Assembly (NCBI GenBank): GCA_031841125.1
Contig: JAJSSI010000015.1
Location: 165,532 to 229,531, forward strand
From: Acanthococcus lagerstroemiae
Taxonomy: Eukaryota; Arthropoda; Insecta; Hemiptera; Eriococcidae
Length of the DNA stretch: 64,000 bases
Reading direction: 5' to 3'
The position numbers were made by a program, and so were the translations under genes. Position 1 is the stretch's first letter. Each line of letters starts with the position of its first letter. Shown here one piece after another: positions 1 to 10,040 of this stretch. Under the pieces are notes generated by a model, which searched no databases, had not been told where the DNA came from, and saw only the letters and a list, made by a program, of their open reading frames with translations.

Positions 1-1
1 T

Positions 2-1213
2 TGTTGGTCTAAAGATCCATTATTGCATACGCCTATTTTCAGTGATACGATGCCACGCGATCGTTATCTTTTGTTGCTTCGTTTACTGCACTTTTGCGAT
101 AATGCTCAACAAGTGGAAGGTGATAGATTATATAAACTGGAAATGGTTGTTCGTGAATTTCGAAAATGTTTCGCGGAGAACTTCGTTCCTTTTCAAACAT
201 TATGTATCGACGAAAGTATGGTTCCATTTAAAGGAAGGCTGTCTTTCAAGCAGTACATCAAAGGAAAACGACACAAATATGGTGTTAAAATGTTCATGCT
301 AGCTGATGCAGAGACTGATTATATTTTGAACTTTATCATTTATTTGGGCTCCGCAACAAAATGGCCAATATTTCGTAAAAGATTAGGAGTGACTGGAAGT
401 TCGGTTGTAAGTTTGATGCGAGATTATCTTAATAAAGGGCATACTCTGTATACTGATAATTGGTATACTAGCGTTAGTTTAGCCAAGTATCTTCATAAAA
501 AACAAACTAATTACTGCGGTACTGTACGAGCTAATCGAAAAGGTATGCCTACGTTTCCGAAAAAACTGAAGAAACAGCAGAAGGTGTGTCGATTCAATAA
601 TGTAATGCTGGTAATGAAGTGGAATGACCGAAAAGACGTTCATATGATAACAACGTTACACACAGATGAAATGACTCGAACAGAGAAGACAGATCGAGAA
701 ACTGGTGAGCCTGTGTTTAAACCTGCTTGTGTTGTTAACTATAATCGCTCTATGGGAACGATCGATAAAATTGACATGCTTGTTAGTCCAGTAAGCTGTA
801 TTCAGAAAGCGGTCAAGTGGTACAAAAAGGTTTTCTTTGCTTTGTTGAATTTCGCGATGTTGAATTCGTATAATGCGTACCGAATCCACACTGGCTCCCA
901 TATAACCTTTGCAAATTTTCAACTGGAACTTGCTAGACAACTGATTGCAAAGTATAAGAAGATTCAACCAACTCAAAAGGGTGGTCATCCGTCTAGTGGT
1001 GATCTACCTGCTCGTCTCATAGATCGTCATTTTCCAAGCTTGGTTCCATCAAAGGAAAAAAGATCGAATCGTCAACGCACATGTCACGTATGCGCTCACA
1101 CCCAAATCAGGTCTAAGAAGCGGTCGGATACCAGATACGAATGTAATTCATGCAATGTTGGATTATGCGTACCGAAATGTTTCGAAAAATACCACACACT
1201 CGCCAAATACTGA
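2..1213 (+). CDS. piggyBac-like transposase (DDE_Tnp_1_7), 5' end outside window
   Basis: This enzyme would cut and paste its own element at TTAA sites. The frame is open from base 2, before the first listed in-frame start at 23, so the N-terminus is upstream of the window. Counting from the codon at 23, catalytic Asp candidates are D63 (in CIDESMVPFKG), D145 (in YTDNWYTS) and D248/D251 (in MGTIDKIDM), matching the piggyBac DDD layout with the conserved (K/R)WYKK stretch after the last. The C-terminus has a Cys-rich zinc-binding domain (CHVC...CNSC...C...C, residues about 353-385) typical of the family. No internal stop is present over 400 codons, so this copy could be recent. It looks functional in what can be seen; activity cannot be judged without the 5' end. 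Confidence 0.93.
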   Translation, partial: CWSKDPLLHTPIFSDTMPRDRYLLLLRLLHFCDNAQQVEGDRLYKLEMVVREFRKCFAENFVPFQTLCIDESMVPFKGRLSFKQYIKGKRHKYGVKMFMLADAETDYILNFIIYLGSATKWPIFRKRLGVTGSSVVSLMRDYLNKGHTLYTDNWYTSVSLAKYLHKKQTNYCGTVRANRKGMPTFPKKLKKQQKVCRFNNVMLVMKWNDRKDVHMITTLHTDEMTRTEKTDRETGEPVFKPACVVNYNRSMGTIDKIDMLVSPVSCIQKAVKWYKKVFFALLNFAMLNSYNAYRIHTGSHITFANFQLELARQLIAKYKKIQPTQKGGHPSSGDLPARLIDRHFPSLVPSKEKRSNRQRTCHVCAHTQIRSKKRSDTRYECNSCNVGLCVPKCFEKYHTLAKY

Positions 1214-1644
1214 TATGTTTGTGACGTACTCATGTGCTGTGATTATTGTTTATGATAATGTTTGTGTGTTCGTATATCATGATATTTTCATAATGTATCC
1301 TATGTTTTCGTTTAGAAAAATTCAACTTGATATATTTGTACTGTTCTGTATGTAATGATATTTTTGTTTCAAAAAAATCAAGGAGATATATTATGTATTT
1401 GTAATGTTCTCACATACTATAATGTTTTTATTTTGAAATATATAATTTACTCTTATGTCAAGTACAATGTCTTGGTATGTTCAATTAATTCAAAACAAAT
1501 AAAATTACTCTCATTGATCAATAGTATTCAACTCATGTATGTAGTAAGTTTTATCAACTGTTTGAAAGTTGGAAGACGTTCTTATATCATACCTGAAAAA
1601 ATAACAGAATTTGGACATTGTGCAACTTTCAAGCATTTTAACTT

Positions 1645-1720
1645 TGTAAGTATGCATTCAATGATGAAAATGAAGGGAACTATGTAAGTATGCATTCAAT
1701 GATGAAAATGAAGGGAACTA
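1645..1720 (+). repeat. 38 bp perfect tandem duplication in the piggyBac 3' region
   Basis: The 38 bp unit beginning TGTAAGTATGCATTC occurs at 1645-1682 and again at 1683-1720. It lies inside a larger imperfect duplication: the segment around 1614-1770 (ACATTGTGCAACTTTCAAGC ... GATCGACAGGTGAGT) reappears in diverged form around 1826-1940 (ACATTGTGCAACTTTCAAGC ... ATCGATAGATGAGT), at a spacing of about 210 bp. Confidence 0.85.
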
Positions 1721-2152
1721 AAGTTGAAGAATAATATAAAATTTTCGATCGACAGGTGAGTCTGGATTTGTTAGAAAAATCAATATGTATTATTACTACA
1801 TACGCAAAAAAAAATCACAGAAATTGTACATTGTGCAACTTTCAAGCGTTTTAACATGATCAATAAGCATCTAATGATCAAAATGAAGATAACTAAAGTT
1901 GTAGAACACGCAATTTCCTATCGATAGATGAGTTTGGATTTATTTTTGCATGTATACTTATCGTAATATGCCAATTAAAAAAAAAAAAATCCATATCAAT
2001 TGGTACAAAATTAGAGTATTCAACAGTAAAAATATTTTATACACACAGATTCCAGTAATTACATGTTTTTCAGTGTTACCATAACTCACTTATTCATTTC
2101 CACTGGTTACCCCAACTTAGCACAGGGGAATCAAAAAATCATTCCTAACTTA

Positions 2153-2168
2153 GCAGTGAAAGGGTTAA
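2153..2168 (+). repeat. piggyBac right terminus plus TTAA target site
   Basis: GCAGTGAAAGGG followed by TTAA. The CCC(T)-type terminus next to TTAA is the defining signature of piggyBac ends. The upstream transposase and the family rule support this as the true element border. Confidence 0.75.
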
Positions 2169-3157
2169 CTTACTTGCAGTAAATCGTGAAGTTCATAAGT
2201 GATATTATACACATTGGAAATTATTCAGACAAGTAACATTTGAAACTAACGGAGGATATTCATGCTCCCAGTTCCTTTCTCTTTCTCGTTTCTTTAAAAT
2301 GTACATTAAATCACAATTCCTCCATTCCTGATCAGCTTTCAATCACGATTCTACAATCTGCATACTGCAACCTAACTGCTACCATGCATAATAGTATTCA
2401 ACCAGTAACTCAGGTGCGTTTACTAATAACCAGGTGTCATCTATTTTCGATATGAATCTGGTACCAAGGTATTCAACTCCTGCAGAACAGAGGAAAACAG
2501 TCCAGATAGAAACTGATAATCCAATAAAAAGATTAAAAGAATTAACGTTACATCCGAGGCATACATTCTTAGATTGAAGAGGTACCATATAGTAGAGTAT
2601 TCAACTCAAAACCCAGGTCTGTTTCCTGATAATTAGGTTTCTGTTGCGGATTTGAACCTGGTGTCAATGTATTGAACTCCTGCAAATCTGGAACATAGTG
2701 AAGATAGTAAAATCTGATGTTCAAATAGAAACAGGATACAAATGATTAATTTGTATTCCATGCTGTTTTCCAAAATATTCTCAAATCAGATATTGTAACT
2801 ACAGCTTGAAAATAAGGACTTACTTGTGGTAAGAAGTGAATCAGTGACGAAATAAGTAGGAATTGCACTTTCTCCTTTCTTTAAGCTGCACATTAATCAA
2901 GTTCGAACATATAGAAAAATAGCTCTTTTTCCCAATTAAGTAATTATTGCAAAATTGAGTGACTACTAATTTCATCAAATCAATTATTAATTTGCAGATT
3001 GGTTATCAAACACGAATTTATTTTTACATTCTGCCTCTCTGCTACTGCAGTCTGCCGCATCAATCCATGAGTGGACGAAAATGCTACGAAATAAATTTTT
3101 ATTAGGAAAAAGAATCTTACATTCGGGTTGTTTTAGTTCCTTTTTCATATAAATTAA
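2169..3157. other. Non-coding stretch with weak dispersed repeats
   Basis: No gene is visible. The phrase (G/T)GTATTCAACTCCTGCA or a variant recurs near 2392, 2468, 2596 and 2668. Similar GTATTCAAC phrases lie near 1524 and 2015 inside the piggyBac 3' region. The open frames here are short and show no motif. Confidence 0.5.
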
Positions 3158-3340
3158 AACAAAAACAAACCATAGCTCAGCCTGCGGTCTCGCATTAAAT
3201 TCCACAGCCAAAAGCCAAAAAGGACGGTCGCTCAGCCTTCGGCCTCGCTTCAATACAAAAGCCAAAAAAAAGTTTGTTTATGCTATGCGATCGACACATT
3301 CAATCATTCAGGGAGTTGAAGTTGGATTTTATAATATAGA
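3158..3340 (+). repeat. Repeat R, copy 1 (left flank of the tandem locus)
   Basis: About 180 bp running from ACAAAAACAAACCATAGCTC to GGATTTTATAATATAGA. It contains the doublet (T/A)C(G/A)GCCT(T/C)CGGCCTCGC, two AAAGCCAAAA boxes, and the string TATGCTATGCGATCGACACATTCAATCATTCAGGGAG. The same sequence returns as the junction (7021-7158 plus 13135-13149 plus 14108-14151) and as the right border (17726-17766 plus 22647-22791). Copy 1 is the most diverged. Its role is unknown; it could be a terminal repeat of an LTR-like element or simply the ends of a duplicated segment. Confidence 0.75.
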
Positions 3341-3496
3341 CTAGCCTCTCTCGGGGCGCTTACAGCGCCCCTGGAGGCTAGGCGCTTGCAGCGCGCGCCG
3401 TCGCCGGGCTCGCCATCTTTTTACTTTTCCATCTTCGATGGAGCATTCACTCGCTTCGCTCGCGAATGCTTTCCCTCGTTGGCGCTTCGCGCCAAC
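3341..3496 (+). repeat. GC-rich hairpin cluster (copy A)
   Basis: Five or so short perfect or near-perfect inverted repeats are packed in 156 bp of otherwise AT-rich DNA: CTAGCCTC...GGGGCGCT-TAC-AGCGCCCC...GAGGCTAG (3341-3381); GCGCT-TGC-AGCGC (3382-3394); CCATC-TTCG-ATGG (3429-3441); GCATTC...GAATGC enclosing TCGCTTCGCTCGC (3443-3469); GTTGGCGC-TTC-GCGCCAAC (3478-3496). Several have TTCG or TTC loops. The repeat R just upstream adds GCC-TTC-GGC type stems. Copy B lies at 14152-14307. Function unknown. Confidence 0.7.
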
Positions 3497-3541
3497 TTAC
3501 TTGAAACCAAGTGTCAAGTCTCAGCAATAATCATGATCACC

Positions 3542-4113
3542 CGGAGATGGGCAACACAGATCACATAAAATCTGATCTTCAATCACAGATCACATAAAAT
3601 TTGATCTTAGATCACAGATCGCATGAATTTTGATCTTTGATCTGATCTCAGATCATTTGCGTTTGCCTGATCTTTGATCTTTTTTCAGATCATTTTGTTT
3701 TGAAAATACCAGATCAGATCATCAAATTCTTTTTCTGCGATATTTTTTGAAAAATCAAATTAGTCCTAGAAAGTATGGACAGTATCAAGTTTTAGGTTTT
3801 CTCTTGTTATTTCTTTGTGAATTGTGACTGTACAATATCAATTATGAATTAAAATTACAAGAAAGAGAATTATATTTTGATCTATGATCTGATCTCTTTG
3901 CCAAAAAACTTAAAAACTATTATAATTATGTACCTAGATCAGATATTTTTTTGCTTGGAGATCTGATCGATCTGTGATCTGATCTTTCTGGAAAAGATCA
4001 GATCATTTAGAATGTGATCTGATCTTAGATCCATTTCCGGTTGGTGATCTTGATCTGATCTGAGATCATTTAGGGCCAGTTGTACAGTCACTTTGTGATC
4101 TTCCCCACCTCTG
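3542..4113. mobile_element. hAT-type MITE with GATC-rich arrays (copy A)
   Basis: The 572 bp element is flanked by an exact 8 bp target duplication TGATCACC (3534-3541 and 4114-4121), the hAT length. The ends are imperfect inverted repeats: CGGAGATGGGCAACACAGATCAC at the left, and CAGAGGTGGGGAAGATCAC when the right end is read in reverse. The interior is packed with GATCT/AGATC words, dense at both ends and sparse in the AT-rich middle. No transposase is present, so it is non-autonomous. Confidence 0.87.
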
Positions 4114-4710
4114 TGATCACCCATTCATTTTCCCCTTCTAACAACCGGGCAAGTGATTCTTGACGTCACAAACGCGCGTATCACGCAAAAGCACGCAACT
4201 GTGTTGGCTGCAGGCTGCAGTCTGGTCCAAGAAAAATCTAAACACAACTTTTCAATGAGAATCTGCATAAGAAAAAAAAAGGGCTTGGAAATTTCACATA
4301 ATATATTATAACACAAGGGGACCTACGTTCAACATGTGATGCTTGTAGTCGTGACTCGTGAAATACACATTCAGTACATTACGGAAATATATTGCTAAAA
4401 TTTTAATCTTCTCCTCCATTTCTGAAAAATTTGCAAAATAGCGAATACTATCTTCTCTTATGGTAAATTCAATTTAAAAAAAAGTATATAATTGTTTACA
4501 TTTTCCTTGGACCGTAGAACACTATCTATTTGCGGACATACTTCTCAGCAAAACCTTCAGCGTTACGGACTTGAAACATAAGAGGGCTCATACGCGGCAT
4601 ATCACTGTGTCTCACAATATCTTTCAATAGGCTTCTCTCTCTTCTTTTTCAACTTTTCCTTTCACATTACAATAGGCATGAATTACTGCTCCTGATTTCT
4701 CCCAGATCGC

Positions 4711-5722
4711 ACTGAGGCATAGTTTAGCTTTGAAAATACATTTTTCAATTCTAACCGGCGACATATAAATTAAAAAATTCAAATACCTAACACGAAAATG
4801 TAATGAAATTCGGAACACAACGTGCATGGATTTTACAGCATTCATAACAATAATAATGCCAACAAGAGAGCGTGTAATTATAGCTCACAAAGTGAAAATT
4901 GTTTTAAAGGGTACCAAAAGTAGGTACCGAATTAAATACAAACTTGAAATTATGAAAAGAAATGACATAACGAAGCAAATTAAAATGTGAGCCTCCGTGT
5001 AAAAATACTACTTTTTTTTTTTTTTTTTTTTTTTAAATGAAACTAAACGAATTTATAACAATAACATCAAAATACTCCGGAGAATGGAAACTACCTAAAT
5101 ACCCACTGAAGCGAAACATAGAAACAAAACAAAGCACTGGCTGATATAGAAACGTCCTACTAAATATCAATACAATTAATTTGCGATGTTTTCCAATCAT
5201 TCAGAAGTATTTGGTCATCACTGAGGCACAGTTTAGCTTTGAAAACACATCATTCAATTTGAACTGCTGAAAAATAAATTTAAAATTTCAGATAATGTGA
5301 AAATGTATTGAAATTCGGAACACAAAGTGAATGGATCTTAAAGAATTGTAACATTAATAATGCCAAAAAGAAAGTACCTATGTAATTATAGATCACAAAA
5401 TACTTGTTTTAAAGAAACAAATAGTACCTAATTAAAAACAAACTGAAATTATGAAGAGACATGACATAACGAAGCAAAATGAAATATGAGCCTCCCTATA
5501 AAAATATAATACAAGAGAAATAAGCGGGTTCACTAGTTTTTTTCAATGAAATCAACTGAAATTACAACAATAACAATAAAAATGAAACAAAATACCCAGT
5601 GAAACGAAACATTGAAACCAAGAAGCACATCACTGGCTAATAAGGAAACGTTGTAACAAATACCAGTACAATTTTGCGATGATGATCATCAATCATTAGA
5701 AGTATTTTTGGTCCTCACTCGG
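4711..5722 (+). repeat. Diverged ~509 bp internal tandem duplication in segment I copy A
   Basis: The block starting ACTGAGGCATAGTTTAGC at 4711 is repeated from 5220 (ACTGAGGCACAGTTTAGC) with many substitutions but the same landmarks: ATTCGGAACACAA, AATAATGCCAA, GACATAACGAAGCAAA, TGAGCCTCC, and an AAACGAAACAT(A/T)GAAAC phrase. This duplication is older than the large one, because both copies of segment I carry it (15522 and 16028 in copy B). Confidence 0.75.
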
Positions 5723-6881
5723 CACTGAAACTATACTATTCCTTGGTATTCTGCAGCTCTCGTGAAAGACAAAAATCAGATAGTAGCACCAGGAAAATCA
5801 AACGTCGATAGTTGAGCCAATTAGATTCTGAAACAAAGAAATGCAAAACTTAATTTATATCAGAAATTCTTTATGGCATGCAGGGTTCTTTTCATCTGTA
5901 AGAACATGACTGTTCATACTCATTCTGTTGCAATCACGAATTTATGAAAACAGAAAACAACTAACAGTGTAATGATACGTATTTTTTCCACATATAGTGA
6001 GTAACTAATGGGTTACAGTATCTTACACCGAAGGAGACTAAAGGGTCAGAATCATTTGCTGCATCGAACGTTTCCCTTATCTTTGAAGTAGGCAAATAAA
6101 TACGAATGTTCATGCTCATCGTTTCAACTGGGATATTGTCTTCTATTGATAGTAATTTTGTTGATTAACACATTTTCTGCGCTTCTAAACTCACCAGATC
6201 CAAGGGTAAGTCGATAAAACTAAAATAACTGTAAGCCACTAATGTCTTACTCTTCACTGAAGGATAATAAAACGATGACAGGGTGCTGTTACATTATTGT
6301 AACAAATGAAAATGAACATTCGAAAGAAGCAGCTTATTCTCCCACAACAAAGTAAACATAAACATTAAATTGTAACAGCGTTAACTCACCAGAAAAGAAC
6401 TCAACATTGACGTGCTAACAGAGGATGGATACAGTTACTCTGCAACAAACGACAAGGAACATTTGAGTAAATCGGCTATTTCAAATGTTATCCTTCCAAC
6501 AAATGAATAGAGCTGTAAATGTACGGCCACAGGTTGTTAGTTGACTCATCGAACGCTTTTTCAACAATTGTGGCATTATGGATGAATATTTTGGGGAAAC
6601 TGATGTATTTATTATTGCAAAGAGCAAACCTTGACGCATATTTACATGAAAAAACAAAGTCGGTACCCTCGCCTAACGTCGCGTAATTTGCAGTAGCTAA
6701 TAGTAAATTCTCTTCAAAATAATTACCAACTTTACTTACCTTTCACAGATTTCCCAGGCGTACAGCATACAGAAGAAAACGTGTGAAACTGAAACTAAAT
6801 ATTTACTTCTGTCTCAAGTAAATTATATTCTCGATAGGAAATATTAATAACTAATAAGCCATTTGCCAAAACTTTCATCAA

Positions 6882-6918
6882 TCATCATGATTATTGCACG
6901 ATAATAATTATCATGATG
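6882..6918. repeat. AT-rich palindrome near the right end of segment I copy A
   Basis: CATCATGAT ... ATCATGATG forms an inverted repeat around TTGCACG. In copy B (17688-17717) the sequence leaves the match inside the right arm (AATTATC then GACAAAAAC), so the extra 6916-7020 bases of copy A begin at this palindrome. It may mark a deletion breakpoint in copy B. Confidence 0.55.
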
Positions 6919-7020
6919 TCCTTGAATTTTGAATCAACCATAGCTCAAAAATAAATAAATCACGAATTAGAAAAAGGATCCTATAATCTGGATCGTTGTA
7001 GTACCTTCTCTTATAGTAGA

Positions 7021-7158
7021 CAAAACTAATCATAATGGCTCGGCCTCCGGCCTCGCATTAAATTCCACACAGCCAAAAGCCAAAACGAACCTAGCTCGGC
7101 CTTCGGCCTCGCTTCAATACAAAAGCCAAAAAAAAGTTTGTTTATGCTATGCGATCGA
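7021..7158 (+). repeat. Repeat R, copy 2, first part (interrupted by Copia-1)
   Basis: This runs from CAAAACTAATCATA to GCGATCGA and contains GGCCTCCGGCC and GGCCTTCGGCC. It is cut at ATCGA by the Copia-1 insertion and resumes at 13135. A second cut by a hAT MITE follows at 13150, and the final part is 14108-14151. Confidence 0.8.
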
Positions 7159-7355
7159 TAATAGAAAAGTAGAAACAAACACACAGAAATACTGCTCGAA
7201 AAATAATCAAAATATATTCCAGAAAACACGTTATAAAAAGTACGAACATTTGTAACATCGATTGTAATAACAATGCCTAAAATATTATCACGAAGGCGTG
7301 TGAAGTAGCAAGTGTCTCCGCTAGACAGCGCTTAATGAATTCTGTTTTTCTATCA
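7159..7355 (-). repeat. Copia-1 3' LTR
   Basis: 197 bp. Read on the element strand it begins TGATAG and ends CTATTA. It matches 12938-13134 without a visible difference. ATCGA precedes it on the plus strand. Confidence 0.93.
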
Positions 7356-7374
7356 CTCCCTCCACTTCGCAGGA
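7356..7374 (-). promoter_or_regulatory. Copia-1 polypurine tract
   Basis: On the element strand the bases directly before the 3' LTR read GAAGTGGAGGGAG. A purine run abutting the 3' LTR is the expected primer site for plus-strand DNA synthesis. Confidence 0.75.
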
Positions 7375-7481
7375 CTGAGGAGAAATCTAATCAATTCCAA
7401 CTGGCTGAAACAATCAAACCCTTTTTTTTTTAAGTATTATTCTAAGGGAATTCAATTATGAATCAATAATTATGTAATCTA

Positions 7482-9902
7482 TTATTTGGAAACGACATTC
7501 AAAAGCTGATCTCGAAAGAAATTGAATTTGGATTCCGGCAGAGCTTTAGTAAAGAAGTCTGCTAATTGATTTTTAGTTCCTATCCACTTCAAAATCAAAT
7601 TTCTATTCCTGACCTCTAATCGAATGTAATGATAACAAAGATTGACAATATGTTTCAGACTTTGAGAATCATCATTTTTAGCAAGCCTGATCGCAGCTTG
7701 GTTGTCTTCATACATTACCGGCGTCATGTTCAGTTTTAATAACCTCTTACAAATCTCATTCAAATTCACCAATTCTCTGCACGCGAAACTCATTGCAATA
7801 AACTCAGATTCGGCAGAGGATAAAGCAACGTGAGTTTGCTTTTTGGTTCGCCAGCTAATCACGTCACCAAAGATTTTAATTACATATCCCGAGGTTGATT
7901 TTCCTTCTAAATCATTCATTCCAAGAGATGCGTCAACATAGCATTCCACATTTTCACTTTTACCCTGATACAAAAGACTTAAATTCATAGTGCCTTTCAG
8001 ATAACGAATTATTCTCATGACTTTGAACCAGTCATTCTTAATAAAATCACTTTGTTTTCGACTGAGGGTATTAACGGCAAATGCGATGTCCGGACGAGTT
8101 CCGTTTGCTAAATATAATAGAGAACCAACAGCTTGTCGAAATGGAATAGTTTCCAAGTCCAAATGGCAATCGTATTCATATTCACATTTCTTTTCGGCTT
8201 CTCTTGTCCGCATGGGAGTCTTAGTCGTTTTACAATCCATCTTATCGAATTTCTTGATGATGGTTTCAATAAAGTTCTTCTGAGACAAAAATAATCGACG
8301 AGCGTTTCTATTTCTAATAATTTCAATACCTAAAAATCGTTTTGGAGCTCCCAAATTTGTCATTTCGTATTCATTTTCTAGTTGTCGTTTAGTCTCAAAA
8401 ATCTTATTTTGACAATTTCCTACAGTCAAAATATCATCCACATAAAGGAGAACGAAAACGAATTTTTCCCTTTTTCGCCACACAAATAAACATGATTGAA
8501 AAGGATACACCTTGAAATTCATTCGCATCATGCTTGTCCTGAATCTCTCGAACCATCTTTTAGGGCTCACCTTTAAACCGTAAAGAGCACGATTCAATCT
8601 GCAAACTTTTTCATGGCGAATATATTCATTGCATTTGTATCCTTGTGGCACTTTCATATAAACAGCTTTCTCCAATTCACCGTTTAAGAACGCTGTCTTA
8701 ACGTCCATCTGTAATATGTCTAAATCGTATTTGTTAGCTATTGCAAGAATTAATCTAACATCGGAAATCCTCGCAACTGGCGCATAAATTTCAGATACAT
8801 CGTATTTATTTGTGTCCGCAAATCCTTTTGCTACTAATCTACTCTTATACCTTATGCTATTATTCGGTTCGATTTTCCTTTTATTTACCCATCTCGAATC
8901 AATTATAGGTACTCCTTTTGGAACATCTGATCGATTAATAAGAGTCCAAGTTCCATTCTTTTCTAATGAATCTAATTCACTTTGGACAGCAATTTCCCAC
9001 TTATCTTTATCTGGGGAGTTCATTGCATCTGAGTATGTTTCTGGATCGGGACCTAAATCCTGAGCTGTAAGGAAACAGACAGAAAATTCATCAAAGCACG
9101 AAGAATATTCGAAATCGCAATCATTTTCAGCATTCCAATCACAATCGTCATTGCTTAATGTATCTGTAATCGCTTCAGCCAATAAGGCTTTCACTTCATT
9201 CTTAGTGGGCTCTGTGTTGTCACTCAGCGTTGACTCAGATGGGATTAACGTGGAGCCAGTCTTTATTGGAGTAACCTTTGTTACACCTGTAATTGAAGGT
9301 TCTTTTAGCACTATTCTCCCTCCTACCTGTTGAACTTCGCCAAATACTAATTCTGTCGAAGAATGGGTTGTAGATTCTTTACGAATTGAATTTGGAGTCA
9401 CTGGAATTTCAGGATCATATAAGTCACCATACACTTTTGATTCGATGAATTGAACGTGTTTTGATCTACTTGTTTTTCCAGTCTCTGGATCCAGTATTGA
9501 ATATCCAGTATCATTGCATTGTACCAAGAAACCTCTTGTTGCCTTTGGAGAGAACTTACCATTTGTCGTATTCTTTAATTCAAATGCTAAGCAACCAAAT
9601 CTACGAATAAACTTGAGATTCGGTTCACGTCCATAAAATAATTTATATGGATTTTGAAAATCTATAGACGCATTTGGTGTTCGATTATGCACGTAAACAG
9701 CAAAATGTAATGCAAATGGCCAAAGATGTACTGGCATTTTGGCACTATGCAATAAAGTTCTTACTTTTTCTTGAATCTCTCTATTCAATCTCTCGGCTGT
9801 TGCATTGTGTTGCGGTGTATACGGTTCTGATTTTTGAAACGTAATTTTCTCTGATGCCATCAATCTCTTCATCTCCACAGTTTCATACAGTCCCTCCTCC
9901 AT
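7482..9902 (-). CDS. Copia-1 pol: integrase end, reverse transcriptase, RNase H
   Basis: An 806-codon open frame. The integrase tail includes PYTPQHNATAERLNRE with the third catalytic acid E37. The reverse transcriptase follows (about 330-560) with D400 in QMDVKTAFLNGE and the YVDD box at 487-490. The RNase H domain (about 650-790) has D657, E698, D733 and D782 in the expected surroundings (YVDAS, SSAESE, YEDNQ, ADFFTK). The usual HID phrase before the last motif reads HIV here. The apparent start at 9902 is not a true start: the protein continues from an upstream frame after a one-base shift in a G run near 9899. It would copy the element RNA in virus-like particles. Confidence 0.92.
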   Translation of the reverse strand: MEEGLYETVEMKRLMASEKITFQKSEPYTPQHNATAERLNREIQEKVRTLLHSAKMPVHLWPFALHFAVYVHNRTPNASIDFQNPYKLFYGREPNLKFIRRFGCLAFELKNTTNGKFSPKATRGFLVQCNDTGYSILDPETGKTSRSKHVQFIESKVYGDLYDPEIPVTPNSIRKESTTHSSTELVFGEVQQVGGRIVLKEPSITGVTKVTPIKTGSTLIPSESTLSDNTEPTKNEVKALLAEAITDTLSNDDCDWNAENDCDFEYSSCFDEFSVCFLTAQDLGPDPETYSDAMNSPDKDKWEIAVQSELDSLEKNGTWTLINRSDVPKGVPIIDSRWVNKRKIEPNNSIRYKSRLVAKGFADTNKYDVSEIYAPVARISDVRLILAIANKYDLDILQMDVKTAFLNGELEKAVYMKVPQGYKCNEYIRHEKVCRLNRALYGLKVSPKRWFERFRTSMMRMNFKVYPFQSCLFVWRKREKFVFVLLYVDDILTVGNCQNKIFETKRQLENEYEMTNLGAPKRFLGIEIIRNRNARRLFLSQKNFIETIIKKFDKMDCKTTKTPMRTREAEKKCEYEYDCHLDLETIPFRQAVGSLLYLANGTRPDIAFAVNTLSRKQSDFIKNDWFKVMRIIRYLKGTMNLSLLYQGKSENVECYVDASLGMNDLEGKSTSGYVIKIFGDVISWRTKKQTHVALSSAESEFIAMSFACRELVNLNEICKRLLKLNMTPVMYEDNQAAIRLAKNDDSQSLKHIVNLCYHYIRLEVRNRNLILKWIGTKNQLADFFTKALPESKFNFFRDQLLNVVSK

Positions 9903-10040
9903 CTGTTCTGAGAATACCGATTTTTGCTTCTTGACCTAAAACAGCTCTACACTCGCGTAGATAGTCTTGTAATGCCAAATGCACAGTCATCTTATCTACC
10001 AATGTATAAGTAGTAACCAATTTAGTGAAATCATCGGTAA
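9899..10040 (-). pseudogene. Copia-1 integrase core, middle piece in a third frame
   Basis: Between the two long frames the integrase continues in another frame, reading GYIVTFTDDFTKL ... LGQEAKIGILRTDGG. RTDGG carries the second catalytic Asp. The piece is joined to neighbours on both sides only through frame changes, one near 10040-10060 and one in a GG/GGG run near 9899. Confidence 0.8.

Larger units (their letters stand above)
1..2168 (+). mobile_element. piggyBac-family DNA transposon, 3' portion
   Basis: The window opens inside a piggyBac element. It contains most of the transposase frame, about 950 bp of AT-rich 3' region and the right terminus. The terminus ends in GCAGTGAAAGGG (2153-2164) followed by TTAA (2165-2168), which read from the other strand is TTAA-CCCTTTCACTGC, the usual layout for piggyBac ends. 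A subterminal direct repeat, (C/T)AACTTAGCA, occurs near 2112 and 2145. The left end lies outside the window, so the full length and left TIR cannot be tested. Confidence 0.85.
3341..7020 (+). repeat. Tandem segment I, copy A
   Basis: This ~3.68 kb segment is nearly identical to 14152-17725. Differences seen are small: a poly-T tract of different length (about 5009-5034 versus 15822-15842), single-base indels in short homopolymers, a few substitutions, and about 105 bp (6916-7020) present only here. Content in order: hairpin cluster, GATC-rich hAT MITE, AT-rich sequence, two diverged ~509 bp internal copies (from 4711 and 5220), then about 1.2 kb with no recognised feature. No convincing gene was found; the short frames inside are duplicated with the segment and have no family features. 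Confidence 0.85.

Noticed and set aside
3386..3568. 60-codon frame conserved exactly between 3386-3568 and 14197-14379
   Set aside because: The identity follows from the recent segment duplication and the frame runs through the hairpin cluster into a MITE; no protein-like features.
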